Shown here piece by piece: positions 26,611-37,371 of a stretch of DNA of 64,000 nt. The notes below the pieces were generated by a model that was not told where the DNA came from, did no database searches, and saw only the letters and a program-made list of their open reading frames with translations. The stretch spans positions 434,001-498,000 of the forward strand of contig CAWFXI010000007.1 of the NCBI GenBank assembly GCA_963819685.1, given 5' to 3'. The position numbers were made by a program, and so were the translations under genes. Origin of the DNA: CAIUGU01 sp963819685 (GTDB lineage Bacteria > Pseudomonadota > Gammaproteobacteria > Steroidobacterales > Steroidobacteraceae). Each line of letters starts with the position of its first letter. Positions within the stretch are counted from its first letter, which is position 1.

Positions 26611-29263
26611 ATGACGCAAACCCGACAGACATCCCCGGACCACCCGGACGTCGCCTGGCATCAGCACTCTGCCGAGGACACCTACTCCCTCCTCGCGACT
26701 CGGCGTGACGGACTGGGCGCCGAGGAAGTCACGGACCGCCGCGCGCGCTACGGTTCGAATGTGCACATCGAAGCCCCGCCCCGCTCTCCCTTCGCGATCT
26801 TCGCCTCGCAGTTCGCAGATTTCATGATTCTGGTCCTGATCGGCGCCGCCGCGGTATCGGGAGCAATTGGCGATCTGACGGACACGCTCGTCATCGTTGC
26901 GATCATCCTGCTCAATGCCGTCCTCGGATTTGCTCAGGAATTCAGGGCGGAACAGGCCATGGCCGCACTCAAGGCAATGGCTGCGCCCTCAGCCATGGTG
27001 GTGCGCAGCGGCAGTCCGTGCACCATTGCCGCCGCCGAGCTCGTGCCGGGTGATGTCGTGCTTCTCGAGGCCGGACGCATCATCCCCGCGGACCTCCGCC
27101 TGGTCGAGGTTGCGGGCCTGCGCCTCAATGAATCCGCGTTGACGGGTGAATCGGTTCCGGTTGACAAGACTGCCGGGACTGTCGCGGGCCCGGATGTTCC
27201 CATAGGGGATCGCAGGAACATTGCGCACAAGGGAACCTTCGTCACCTACGGTCGTGCAGTGGGCCTGGTCATTGCAACCGGGATGCGCACCGAATTCGGC
27301 CGTATCGCCAGACTGCTGGGCGAGGCCCGCGCGATGCAGACGCCCCTGCAGCGCCGTCTGGCGGCCTTTGGCCGCCGGCTCGCGCTCATGGTCATCCTCA
27401 TCTGCACTATCGTGTTCTCCACCGGGCTGCTGCGGGGAGAGCCGGCCCTGCCCATGCTGCTCATTGCCCTGAGCCTTGCGGTTGCCGCGATTCCGGAGGC
27501 CTTACCCGCGGTCGTGAGTATTTCTCTGGCTATCGGCGCACGCAAGATGGCCGCGAATCAGGCACTCGTGCGGCGTCTGCCCGCGGTTGAGACGCTGGGG
27601 TCCGTGACCTTTATCTGTTCCGACAAGACCGGCACCCTCACTGCAAACCAGATGCAGGCGGAACAATACTATTGTGATGGCGAGCGGACGAACGCTCTCG
27701 GAACAGGTGTGCCCGATCGAATGCTGCTGCATGCGATGGCCATCAGTCATGACGCCGTCGTGGACGGTACCGGACGAGTCATCGGCGATCCCACTGAAGT
27801 GGCTCTGCTCATTGCCGCGCAGGCGGCTGGCCTGGATCGCGATACCGAGGAAACCCGGGCTCCAAGGGTCGCAGAACTGCCGTTCGATTCCGATCGCAAA
27901 TGCATGACAACAGTGCACGAAAGACCGGATGGCACTTGTGTATCGATTACGAAAGGCGCAGCCGAGGTCATCATCGGCCTGTGCGCTCAGGAACAGCGAG
28001 GCCCCGGACTTGTACCAATCGATCACACTGGTGTTGAACCGCGCCGCTGACCAGATGGCAGGGGAGGGCCTGCGCGTGCTCGGTATAGGCATCCGCCGCT
28101 GGCCGTCTTTGCCGCCGGTTCTGACTGCGGCGGAAGTCGAGCGCGACCTGGAACTCGTCGGACTCATCGGCCTGATCGATCCGCCGCGACCCGAAGTGCA
28201 GGAGGCGATCACCACCTGCATTGCTGCGGGAATCGTACCCGTAATGATCACGGGCGATCACCCGCTGACGGCACGGGCGATCGCAAGGCGACTCGGTCTG
28301 CTGGCAAGTGACGAAGATCTGCTCACCGGCCCTCAGCTTGCCGCGCTTTCGTCGCAGGACTTCGAGCGTCGCGCTCGCGACGTACGCGTCTACGCACGCG
28401 TCGCCCCCGAGCAGAAGGTAAGGATCGTGACGGCGCTCCAGGCTGCCGGCGAAGTGGTCGCCATGACCGGTGATGGGGTCAACGATGCGCCGGCCCTGAA
28501 ACAGGCAGACATCGGTGTCGCGATGGGGATCGCGGGGACTGATGTCGCCAAGGAGGCGGCGGCGGTCGTTCTGCTCGACGACAACTTCGCAACCATCGTG
28601 CGTGCAGTGCGCGAGGGCAGGCGCCTGTATGACAACCTGCGCCGCTTCGTACGTTACGTGCTCACGACGAATTCCGGAGAGATATGGACTATCTTTCTGG
28701 CACCGTTCCTGGGGCTGCCCGTACCGTTGCTGCCTATCCAGATCCTCTGGATCAATCTGGTCACCGACGGCCTGCCGGGGCTCGCACTCGCGTCAGAGCC
28801 CGCTGAGCGCGACCTCATGCAGCGGCCACCTCGACCACCGGCGGAGAGCCTGTTCGCGCGAGGCCTCGGCATGCATGCGTTTCTCGTCGGTTTGGCAATG
28901 GCCGCGCTGTCCCTGGGACTGCAGGCCTGGTTTCTGCACTCGGGATCTGCGGCATGGCAGACTGCCGTTTTCACAACGCTGTGCTTTGCCCAACTGGCGC
29001 ATGTGATGGCGATTCGTTCCGAGCAGACATCCCTCTTGACGATGCGCATCATGTCGAACAGGCCGCTCCTCGGCGCGGTAGTTCTCACCTTCCTGCTGCA
29101 GATAGCGGTGGTGTACCTCCCTGCGTTCAATGTCCTGTTCCGTACGGTGCCGCTTAGTGCGTCGGAGCTGGCGTTGTGCATCGGTCTGGCCCTCGTCATT
29201 CTCGTGTTGGTCGAGCTGGAAAAGTGGCTGCGACGCTGCGGAGTAATTGGCGGAAGCGGATGA
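26611..29263 (+). CDS. Cation-transporting P-type ATPase (P2/Ca-type), one frameshift
   Basis: About 880 residues after joining frames near 28025-28040. All catalytic landmarks are present: LNESALTGESVPVDK in the actuator, PEALPAVVSISLAIGARKM in M4, the phosphorylated aspartate in CSDKTGTLTANQM, MITGDHP and MTGDGVNDAPALKQADIGVA. C-terminal segments (PIQILWINLVTDGLPGLALA) indicate a PMCA/SERCA-like P2 pump for Ca or Mn, or a related cation. The start is uncertain: ATG 26611, ATG 26596 or GTG 26566 (no strong ribosome site). The single frameshift in a protein otherwise perfectly conserved looks like an error. The stop overlaps the next ATPase as ATGA. Confidence 0.88.
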
Positions 29264-31844
29264 TGCCAAGGACAGCTTCACTCCTGCCTGTCGGCGGCCT
29301 GACAGACGCCGAAGCGCAACAGCGCCTCGCAGCGCATGGCCCGAATGAACTGCCGGCCTCCAGACCGCGTGGTGTGTTGCGCCTGCTGCGTGAGATCGTC
29401 TCCGAGCCGATTTTTCTGCTGCTCGTGGCCTGCGGGACCATCTACATGGTTCTGGGCGATCGGCACGAGGCGTTCATGCTGCTTGGCTTTGTCTTTGTCG
29501 TGATGGGCATCTCCTTCGTGCAGCAACGTCGCACAGAGCGTTCGTTGGCGGCCTTGCGCGATCTGTCGAGCCCGCGTGCCCTGGTTGTTCGGGACGGGCG
29601 GACACCCGCGTTGCCGGACGTGAGGTGGTCAGTGGCGACATGGTGCTGCTGGCCGAAGGCGACCGCGTGCCCGCAGACATGCTTCTTCTGGAATCCTCGA
29701 ACCTTGCGGTCGACGAATCCCTGCTCACTGGCGAGTCTGCCCCCGTCCTCAAGCAGGCATGCCCGTTGGCCGTCGGCATTGTGCCCGGGCCTGCCGGCAA
29801 CGACATCGCACAGTGTTCGCGGGGACACTGGTGACGCGGGGTACCGCGCGCGGTCGAGTGCTTTGCCACTGGCGAGCGCAGTGCCCTCGGCCGCATCGGC
29901 AAAGCGCTCGAGAACATTGGCGGTGAAGACACGCCGATCCAGCGGGAGACACGCCTTGTCGTAAAGCGCATCGCCGTCGTTGGCCTTGTACTGGCAAGCG
30001 CTCTCGCATTTGCGCTACTGGCTGTCGAGCGGCGACTGGCTTCACGGTTTGCTGGCGGCCTGACGCTGGCCATGGCCATCCTGCCTGAGGAAATTCCCGT
30101 GGTGCTGACCCTTTTCCTCGGCCTCGGCGCCTGGCGGCTCGCGCGAAGAAAGTGCTGACGCGGAACATCCCCGCTGTCGAACTGCTGGGCGCCACAACAG
30201 TGTTGTGCGTCGACAAGACGGAACCTTGACCGCCAACTGCATGTCCGTCAGGCGAATGCTGGTCCGGGAACGGCGACGTACGATACGGCGCAGGCCACGT
30301 CGAGGCCTTTGGAAGAGGCACTGCATCCGTGCTGGAGTTCGCTGTCCTGGCAAGTCACGACCGCCTTCGATCCGATGGAGACGGCCATCGGCGTGGCTGG
30401 GCAACGGCTGCTGGCAGATACCGAGCACCTGCACGCTGACTGGACGCTGGTCGACGATTACCCCTTGTCGCGCGAGATGCTGGCGATGTCGCGGGTGTGG
30501 CGGTCACCCGATCGGCGCGCGCTACTGATCGCGGCGAAGGGAGCGCCGGAGGCCATCGTCGACCTGTGCCATCTCGACGCCGCTGACCGCGAAAGAATTG
30601 CCGACGAGGTCTCGGCAATGGCGGGTAACGGGCTGCGTGTTCTCGGCGTCGCCATGGGCAACGTTCCATGCCGAAGCTTCCCGGGCAATCAGCATGACTT
30701 CGAGTTCGCCTTCTTGGACTGATCGGGCTCGCGGATCCCGTGCGGCCGGATGTGCCCGCAAGCCATCGCCGAGTGCCGCGCAGCCGGCATGCGCGTGGTG
30801 ATGATGACCGGTGATCACCCCGTCACTGCGATCTCCGTGGCGCGCCAGGTCGGACTACCCACCGACGGCGCGGTCATCACAGGCTCGGAGCTGGCCGCGT
30901 TGAGCGATGCAGAGCTGCGCGCGCGTGCTGGCGACACGCACATCTTCTGCCGCGTTCAGCCCGAACAGAAGCTGCGCCTGGTCCAGGCGCTTTCAAGTGC
31001 CAACGGCGAAGTCGTCGCGATGACTGGCGATGGCGTCAACGACGCCCCGGCACTCAAGGCGGCTCACATCGGCGTGGCGATGGGTGCGCGCGGCACGGAC
31101 GTCGCGCGTGAAGCCGCTGCGCTGGTCCTGCTCGACGATGACTTCGCTTCCCTGGTGGCGGCGGTGCGCTACGGCCGCCGCGATCTTCGACAACCTCCGC
31201 AAAGCGATGGTCTATTGTGGTTGCCGTGCACGTCCCGATCGTCGGGCTGTCGCTCATACCGGTGATGCTCGGGCTGGCCGATGCTCCTGATGCCGGTGCA
31301 TATCCTGTTCTGCAGCTGATCATCGACCCGGCCTGCTCCGTGGTGTTCGAGGCCGAACCGCTCGAAGACGATGCCATGACAACGCCGCCGCGCGACAGGA
31401 ACCAGCGACTGTTTCGACGCGACGTGGTCGCGCGTGGCTTGTGGCAAGGCGCTGGACTGCTGGTGTTGCTGCTGATGGTCTACGTGTACGTCTGGTCCGT
31501 GAATGATTCGGACGGCGAGGCGCGCGCCGTGACGTTCATGGTGCTAGTGCTGTCCAACCTCGGCCTGATCCACGCGAATCGTTCCTGGAGCCGGGCGTCC
31601 TGGCGCGGCACCGCGGCACCCAACCGTCAGTTCGGCTGGATCACGCTGGCGCACGCTGGCCTTGCTCGGCTGCGTGCTGGGCATTACCGAGGTCGGTCGG
31701 CTTTTCGCCTTCGTGCAACCGACAGCTGCCATGCTCGTGGTGGGTACCGGCATGGCCATAGTGAGCCTGGTCTGGTTCCAGTGCGTCCAACGGGGATTCG
31801 ACCGACGTCGCAAGGATCGCAGTCTGGCCCGGGGTGTTGCGTAG
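29260..31844 (+). pseudogene. Second P-type cation ATPase, at least ten apparent frameshifts
   Basis: Homologous pieces of one P2-type ATPase follow in order in all three plus frames: N-terminus (GGLTDAEAQQRLAAHGPNEL), actuator (NLAVDESLLTGESAPVLK, 29680-29750), M4 (LTLAMAILPEEIPVVLTLFL), phosphorylation site (LGATTVLCVDKT, then lost), nucleotide domain (30310-30720), MMTGDHPVTA and MTGDGVNDAPALKAAHIGVA (30800-31080), and membrane segments to 31844. Breaks occur near 29615, 29810, 29863, 30030, 30150, 30220, 30280, 30716, 30755, 31175, 31215 and 31650. At 30220 one missing G turns DKTGT into DKTEP-stop. Several breaks are one-base homopolymer changes (TTT for TT, GG for GGG, CCC for CC). Either this is a decaying tandem duplicate or a stretch of poor consensus. 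Confidence 0.75.
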
Positions 31845-31886
31845 GAACTCGAGTGCTTTGCGCGTATTGATTGCGAAACCGAGTGA

Positions 31887-33399
31887 TCAGCCGTCGTGCA
31901 GGCTAAAGGCGTGCGCATGCCGCGCGTGATAGGCAAGCGCGTACGCCAGCTCGCCAGGGCTCTCCGCATGCACAGTCATGAGCGGCTGACCCCGCTCAAC
32001 CAGCGTGGCCGACCCGCACATGCAGCTCGATGCCCGCAGCCTGCGCTCGCGGCGCGCCGGCGAGTTTCGCGATCCTGGACACGAGGCGGTTATCGATCTG
32101 CGAAATGACGCCGCGACGCGGTGCGATGATGGGTGCCCGGTGTGTCGCGACTGGCGGTGTACGTTGACCGCCTTGAGCCGTACAGATCGCGATGAATTTC
32201 GCCTCCGCAGCGCCGCTGTCGAGAATTGCAGCGGCCCTGGTACGGCCCTGGCCGACGGCTTCGCCGCCGAGTTCCAGCAGATGGCCGGCGAGATCGAGTG
32301 AACGTTCGCGCAGATCGGCGGGAGCTGCCGGGGAGCGCGCGAGGACCGCGAGTACATCGCGAGCCTCGAGTGCCGGACCGATACCGTTGCCCACCGGCTG
32401 GGTGCCATCGGACGGATGCAGCTGCAAACGCAGTCCAAGGGATTCGGCGACAGCAGTGAGTCTTTCACCGAGCACGCGGCCCGCTTCCTGTGAGCGGATC
32501 TTCGCAGTGGGTCCCATCGGCATATCGAGAATGACGTGCGATGCGCCGGCCGCGACTTTCTTCGACAGCACGCTCGCTACCAGCTGCGCATCGCCGTCGA
32601 AATCGAGCGGTCGTTCCACACGGATGAGCACGTCATCCGCAGGACTCAAGCCCACGGACCCGCCCCACGCGATGCAGCCGCCTTCTCGATCAACTACCCT
32701 GCGCATGGTCGCGAGATCGAGATCCACCGGGGCGAGAGTCGCCATCGTGTCGGCGGTGCCCGAAGGCGAGGTGATTGCACGCGATGAGGTCTTGGGAATC
32801 CGGTAGCCGGCCGCAGCCACGATCGCAACGATGATGGGCGTCGTCCGGTTGCCGGGCAGACCGCCGACGCAGTGCTTGTCGAGTACCGTGCCCTCGCCCC
32901 AGTCGAGACTGGCGCCTGCTTCCACCATTGCGCGCGTCAATGCGACCGTTTCTTCGGTATCCATCGACCCTGCGGCACAGGCGGTCAGAAATGCGACGAG
33001 TTCCAGGTCCGACAGCCGGCCGCGTATGCAGTCGCGCATGATCTCCGCGTAGTGCACGCGCTCCAGCCGCTGGCCATAGATCTTTGCGCGAATATGCGCA
33101 GCGGAATCCGCGGCGTCGGCGTGACGAAACCACGCGCGCTCTCCGGGCCGGGCACCCAGCAGGCGCCAGGCAGCTTCCGATAATCCTGCCTGGTTCGCGA
33201 GCAACCAGGGGCTCGACACGACATTCAGGGTCGCGATGATTGAACGCTCACCGACATGCACTGCAATCCGGGTCTGCGCCTCGAAACCTTCTGCGCGGCA
33301 GACCGTGCAGTCGGCGCGCATATAAACGACGGGTTCCTGATACGTATCGATGCCGGCACGAACCAGTTCGAGCAGCTCAGGATCTGCCACAGTCTTCAT
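31887..33399 (-). CDS. AMP phosphorylase / thymidine phosphorylase family (type 2), one frameshift near the 3' end
   Basis: About 503 residues. The extra N-terminal domain (about 1-85) and total length match archaeal AMP phosphorylase, not the roughly 440-residue DeoA. Landmarks: VLDKHCVGGLPGNRTTPIIV (phosphate and nucleoside site), SSRAITSPSGTADTMATLA and GCIAWGGSVGLSPADDVLI. The start is ATG 33399, overlapping the stop of the nuclease gene as ATGA. Near 32010 the frame shifts; the correct end is ATLVERGQPLMTVHAESPGE...FSLHDG with stop at 31887. Family enzymes split NMPs or nucleosides with phosphate, giving ribose 1,5-bisphosphate or (deoxy)ribose 1-phosphate. With the nuclease, Prs-like and PRT genes it suggests nucleotide salvage. 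Confidence 0.88.
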
Positions 33400-34764
33400 T
33401 GCCTTGTGTCCAGATCCACGGTATCCCGATACTCGGGCACGCTGACGGGCCACTTGAGCTCATGATCGATGCGGAAGCGCAGCGCCTCGCTGGCACCGGG
33501 CTCACCATGCGTAATGAATGTTGCACGCGGAGGCTTGGGCAACTTGCGTATCCAGGCCAGCAACTCGTCGGCATCGGCATGTGCGGAGTTCGCCTCAAGT
33601 TGCCCGATTTCCGCGCGCACCGGGAACTCCATGCCGTGAATGCGCACCGAGGTGGCGCCACTCACAAGCGCCGCACCGCGTGTGCCAGGTGCCTGGAAGC
33701 CCGCAAGCAGCACGAGATTGTCCGGATCGCCCAAGAAGGCCTTGAGGTGATGCAGCACACGGCCTCCGGAGGCCATGCCGCTGGCTGAAAGTATGATCAT
33801 CGGCTCGCGGCGCTCATCAAGGGCCTTCGACTGCTCCGGTGTATTGACCAGCGTCGCCGCCCGGCACATCTGCCTGCACTCCTCGTCAGTCAGCTTATGG
33901 TCCTGTCGCTGCTCGGCATAAAGCACCGTTGCATCGATCGCCATCGGGCTGTCCAGGTAGACGGGAAGGTCCGGGATCTCCTGCCTGCGCTTCAAACGGT
34001 CGATGTACAGCAGCAACGTCTGCGCGCGACCCACCGCAAAGGTCGGAATGACGGTGATCGCCGCCGCGATCGCTTGCCCGTCGCAGCCAGCGCGCGAGCT
34101 CGAGTTCCGGATCGATGACGGGATGCCGACGATCGCCGTAGGTGGATTCGATGACCAGGTAGTCGCTGGGGGTGGGCGGCTCGGGACTGCGCAGGATCGG
34201 ATCGTGCGGCCGCCCAAGATCGCCCGAAAAAAGCACCGACGTGGAGTCCGACGCGATGCGTGCGGTGCAGGCGCCGAGCAGATGCCCGGCACGATGAAAG
34301 ACTGCCTGCAATCCCTTGCACGGCGAGAACGGCTTGCCCATGGCCACCGCGGTGAACTGTTCAAGACAGTCGTCGGCATCAGCGCGCGTATACAGCGGCA
34401 GCGCAGGCTCATGACGCGAGAAGCCGTGACGATTCGCGAACTTCGCGTCCTCCTCCTGCAGATGCGCGCTATCGGGCAAGAGAATGCGGCAAAGTTCCAG
34501 GGTACCGCGCGAGCAATAGATGCGGCCCCGAAAGCCCAAGCGATACAGCAGCGGCAGATAGCCGCTGTGATCGATATGGGCGTGAGTCAGCACCACCGCG
34601 TCCAGCTTGTGCGGCTCGAACGACAGCGGTGCCCAGTTGCGTAACCGCAGCTGCTTGTAACCCTGGAACAGGCCACAGTCGACCAGTACGCGATGACCGT
34701 TCTCTTCGATCAGGTAGCGGGAGCCGGTTACGGTGCCGGCGGCACCCAGAAAACTCAGCCGCAT
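33396..34764 (-). CDS. Metallo-beta-lactamase/beta-CASP RNA nuclease (YSH1-type), one frameshift
   Basis: About 455 residues from ATG 34764 (MRLSFLGAAGTVTGSRYLIE). Zinc motif 2 is LTHAHIDHSGYLP, with later ligands in HRAGHLLGACTARI and VLFSGDLGR; the beta-CASP part has VESTYGDR, IPTFAVGRAQTLL, DSPMAIDAT, ILSASGMASGGR, and motif C in FITHGEPGASEALR. The frame changes near 34080, between ARWLR and AIAAAITVIPTF. Such proteins are predicted exo/endoribonucleases related to CPSF73. The stop overlaps the phosphorylase start (ATGA), a tight functional link between RNA breakdown and NMP phosphorolysis. Divergent from norZ (120-nt region with no obvious regulator box). Confidence 0.9.
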
Positions 34765-34884
34765 TATTCCCTGCCTCGTTTCAGAATCCTGCTGCAGTGT
34801 GCCGTATGTGCGTCGGATGTCAGTCCGTAGATATGCGCACAGCACTAGGTTAATGGAAATGGTGGCCGGGAAGTACAATGCCCC

Positions 34885-37167
34885 ATGGCATCGACAAAGC
34901 GGCTCTGGATTGGACTTGGCCTGCTTCTGGCAGTGACCTTTGGCGTGCTGCTGTGGATGGGGCGGGAGGTCTACCTCAATGCCCCACCCTTGCCTGAAAA
35001 GGTGGTCGCAACCAGTGGCGAGGTGCTGTACACGCGCAGCGACCTGGAAACAGGACGGCAGGTCTGGCAGAGCATCGGGGGGCAGCAGTTGGGCTCCATC
35101 TGGGGCCACGGGGCCCTGATTGCCCCTGACTGGAGTGCAGACTGGCTGCATCGTGAGGCGCAGGCTCTGCTCGATCTGTGGTCACAGCGTGACCACGGTA
35201 GTGAGTTCCTGGCGTTGCCGGAGGATCAACAGGACGCGCTCAAGGCAAGGTTGCGGCAGGAACTGCGCCCGAATACTTACGATCCTGCGACGCAAACCAC
35301 CACGGTATCGGCAGATCGGGCTCTCGCCATCAGAAGTGTGGCCCGTCACTACGTCAGCCTGTTCGGCGACGACCCCGCGACCGGCAAGCTGCGTGCGACT
35401 TACGCCATGCGCGATGGCTCTGTAGACACGGCAGAACATCGCCAGCAACTCACGGCTTTCTTCTTCTGGACGGCCTGGGCGACGGTCACCGAACGGCCGG
35501 GCGCCAAGGCCAGCTACACGAGCAATTGGCCTTACGAGCCGCTCGTTGGCAATTCGCCGACGTCCGGGACCTTCATCTGGACGGTATTCAGCGTGTTGTT
35601 CATGCTGGCCGGCATCGGCCTGCTGGCCTGGCACTACGCGGCCTGGCACGCGAAAGAACCTGCCGTGGTGCCGCCACCGACGGATCCACTGGCCAACCTG
35701 GTACTGACACCTTCGATGCGCGCTACCCAGAAATACTTCTGGATAGTGGTCGCATTGTTCCTGACGCAGATCCTGCTCGGGGCCATTACTGCGCATTACC
35801 AGGTTGAAAAGCAGTTTTACGGCTTCGAGATCTCACAGTTTCTGCCGTATTCGCTGACACGCAGCTGGCACACTGAACTGGCCGTGTTGTGGATCGCGAC
35901 GGCGTGGCTGGGAACTGGACTGTATATAGCGCCGGCGATCTCCGGGCATGAGCCGCGGTTCCAGCAGCTCGGCGTCAATTTGCTGTTCGCGTGCCTGCTG
36001 ATCATCGTGGTCGGTTCGTTCACGGGGCAGTGGCTGGCCGTCATGCAGATTCTCGGCCTCAAGCACAATTTCTGGTTCGGCCACCAGGGCTGGGAGTACA
36101 CGGACCTGGGTCGCTTCTGGCAGATATTCCTGTTCATCGGCTTGCTGCTGTGGCTGACACTGATGGGGCGTGCGCTATGGCCGGCACTGCGTCGCAAGGA
36201 CGCCATGGCATCCATCGTCGGGCTGCTGTTCCTGTCGACCATCGCGATCGGTCTCCTGTACGGCGCAGGACTGATGTGGAGGGAGCACAGTCATCTCGCT
36301 GTTGTCGAGTACTGGCGCTGGTGGGTCGTGCATCTGTGGGTCGAGGGCTTTTTCGAAGTGTTCGCCGTGGCAGTCATCAGTTTCCTGTTCGTGAAGCTCG
36401 GCCTGGTACGGGCGGCGACTGCTACCGTGAATGTGCTGTTCGCCACCACCGTGTTCATGGCAGGCGGCGTGCTCGGCACGTTCCATCATCTGTACTGGAC
36501 CGGCACGCCGACGGGTGTGCTGGCGCTGGGCGCATCCTTCTCGGCGCTGGAAGTGGTCCCCCTGGCGTTGATCGGCCTGGAAGCCCACACAACCTGGAGT
36601 CACAGCCGCGCCACGCCATGGATGGATCGCTATCGGTGGCCCATCCTGTTTTTCCTCGCCGTATCGTTCTGGAATCTGGTGGGGGCCGGGCTGTTTGGCT
36701 TTCTGATCAATACACCGATGGCGCTGTACTACATGCAGGGACTCAATCTGACTCCGCTGCATGGCCACACGGCATTGTTCGGTGTCTATGGCATGTTGGG
36801 CATCGGCCTGATGCTGTTCTGTCTGCGGGGTTTGAAACCGGCTGTCGAATGGAATCAGAGTGCACTCCGTGGCGCATTCTGGTCGTTGAACATCGGCCTG
36901 GGCCTGATGGCGGTGCTGACACTGCTGCCAATGGGTGTGTTGCAGCTGCAAGCTGCACTCGAGAATGGCTACTGGTACGCGCGCTCCGCCGAATTCATGG
37001 ATCGACCCATGACACACCTGCTCGTGTGGATGCGCATGCCAGGCGACACGATCTTTGCTCTCGGTGCGCTGTTCGTCGCCTGGTTCGTGTTTCGCTTGTG
37101 GGTGGCGCCAGTACAGATCGCAACAGAAGACGCCGACGTTGCGCCGCAGAGAATCAGTGACCTGTAA
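34885..37167 (+). CDS. norZ: Quinol-dependent nitric oxide reductase (qNOR)
   Basis: 760 residues, the length of single-subunit NorZ. An N-terminal hydrophilic, cytochrome-c-like region without a CxxCH motif (about 35-230; SIGGQQLGSIWGHGALIAPD) is fused to a 12- to 14-helix haem-copper oxidase core. Haem and Fe-B ligands are seen in SRSWHTEL (RSWHTEL), HLWVEGFFEVFAV, GTFHHLYWTG and PLHGHTALFGVYGMLGIG. It reduces 2 NO to N2O using quinol at the inner membrane, in detoxification or denitrification. No nitrite reductase is nearby, so detoxification is likelier. No clear NsrR, NorR or FNR/DNR site was recognised in 34765-34884. Confidence 0.95.
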   Translation: MASTKRLWIGLGLLLAVTFGVLLWMGREVYLNAPPLPEKVVATSGEVLYTRSDLETGRQVWQSIGGQQLGSIWGHGALIAPDWSADWLHREAQALLDLWSQRDHGSEFLALPEDQQDALKARLRQELRPNTYDPATQTTTVSADRALAIRSVARHYVSLFGDDPATGKLRATYAMRDGSVDTAEHRQQLTAFFFWTAWATVTERPGAKASYTSNWPYEPLVGNSPTSGTFIWTVFSVLFMLAGIGLLAWHYAAWHAKEPAVVPPPTDPLANLVLTPSMRATQKYFWIVVALFLTQILLGAITAHYQVEKQFYGFEISQFLPYSLTRSWHTELAVLWIATAWLGTGLYIAPAISGHEPRFQQLGVNLLFACLLIIVVGSFTGQWLAVMQILGLKHNFWFGHQGWEYTDLGRFWQIFLFIGLLLWLTLMGRALWPALRRKDAMASIVGLLFLSTIAIGLLYGAGLMWREHSHLAVVEYWRWWVVHLWVEGFFEVFAVAVISFLFVKLGLVRAATATVNVLFATTVFMAGGVLGTFHHLYWTGTPTGVLALGASFSALEVVPLALIGLEAHTTWSHSRATPWMDRYRWPILFFLAVSFWNLVGAGLFGFLINTPMALYYMQGLNLTPLHGHTALFGVYGMLGIGLMLFCLRGLKPAVEWNQSALRGAFWSLNIGLGLMAVLTLLPMGVLQLQAALENGYWYARSAEFMDRPMTHLLVWMRMPGDTIFALGALFVAWFVFRLWVAPVQIATEDADVAPQRISDL

Positions 37168-37223
37168 GCCCGGCGAGCGCACGCGTTGGGCTTGACAATA
37201 CCCGGATTGAAATCGCTATGGAG

Positions 37224-37251
37224 GGGTGCTGCGAAGGATTTTGCATCGCCC
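37224..37251. repeat. 28-nt hairpin repeat, copy 1
   Basis: This copy and that at 40910-40937 agree at 25 of 28 positions. It folds as GGGTG-C-TGCGAA / GGAT loop / TTTGCA-T-CGCCC, where a G-T pair replaces the A-T of copy 2, so pairing is kept. It is 57 nt after norZ and within the leader region of the amidohydrolase. REP-like; no T-tract follows. Confidence 0.65.
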
Positions 37252-37371
37252 CGTCAGGCGCGGGTAGACTGAACCGAGCCGCTGATCGGGCATCGGACAG
37301 GCGGGATTTCGGGGGATCAAGCCGCGGTGGTCGTAACCTTTCACCGCGAACAATAACTTGAGGAAAGAACG

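Noticed and set aside
34765..34884. NO-responsive operator before norZ
   Set aside because: No convincing NsrR, NorR or FNR/DNR palindrome; only a weak TACAAT near 34874.
36175..37182. 335-codon frame antisense to norZ
   Set aside because: Low-complexity His/Gln-rich translation opposite a certain gene.
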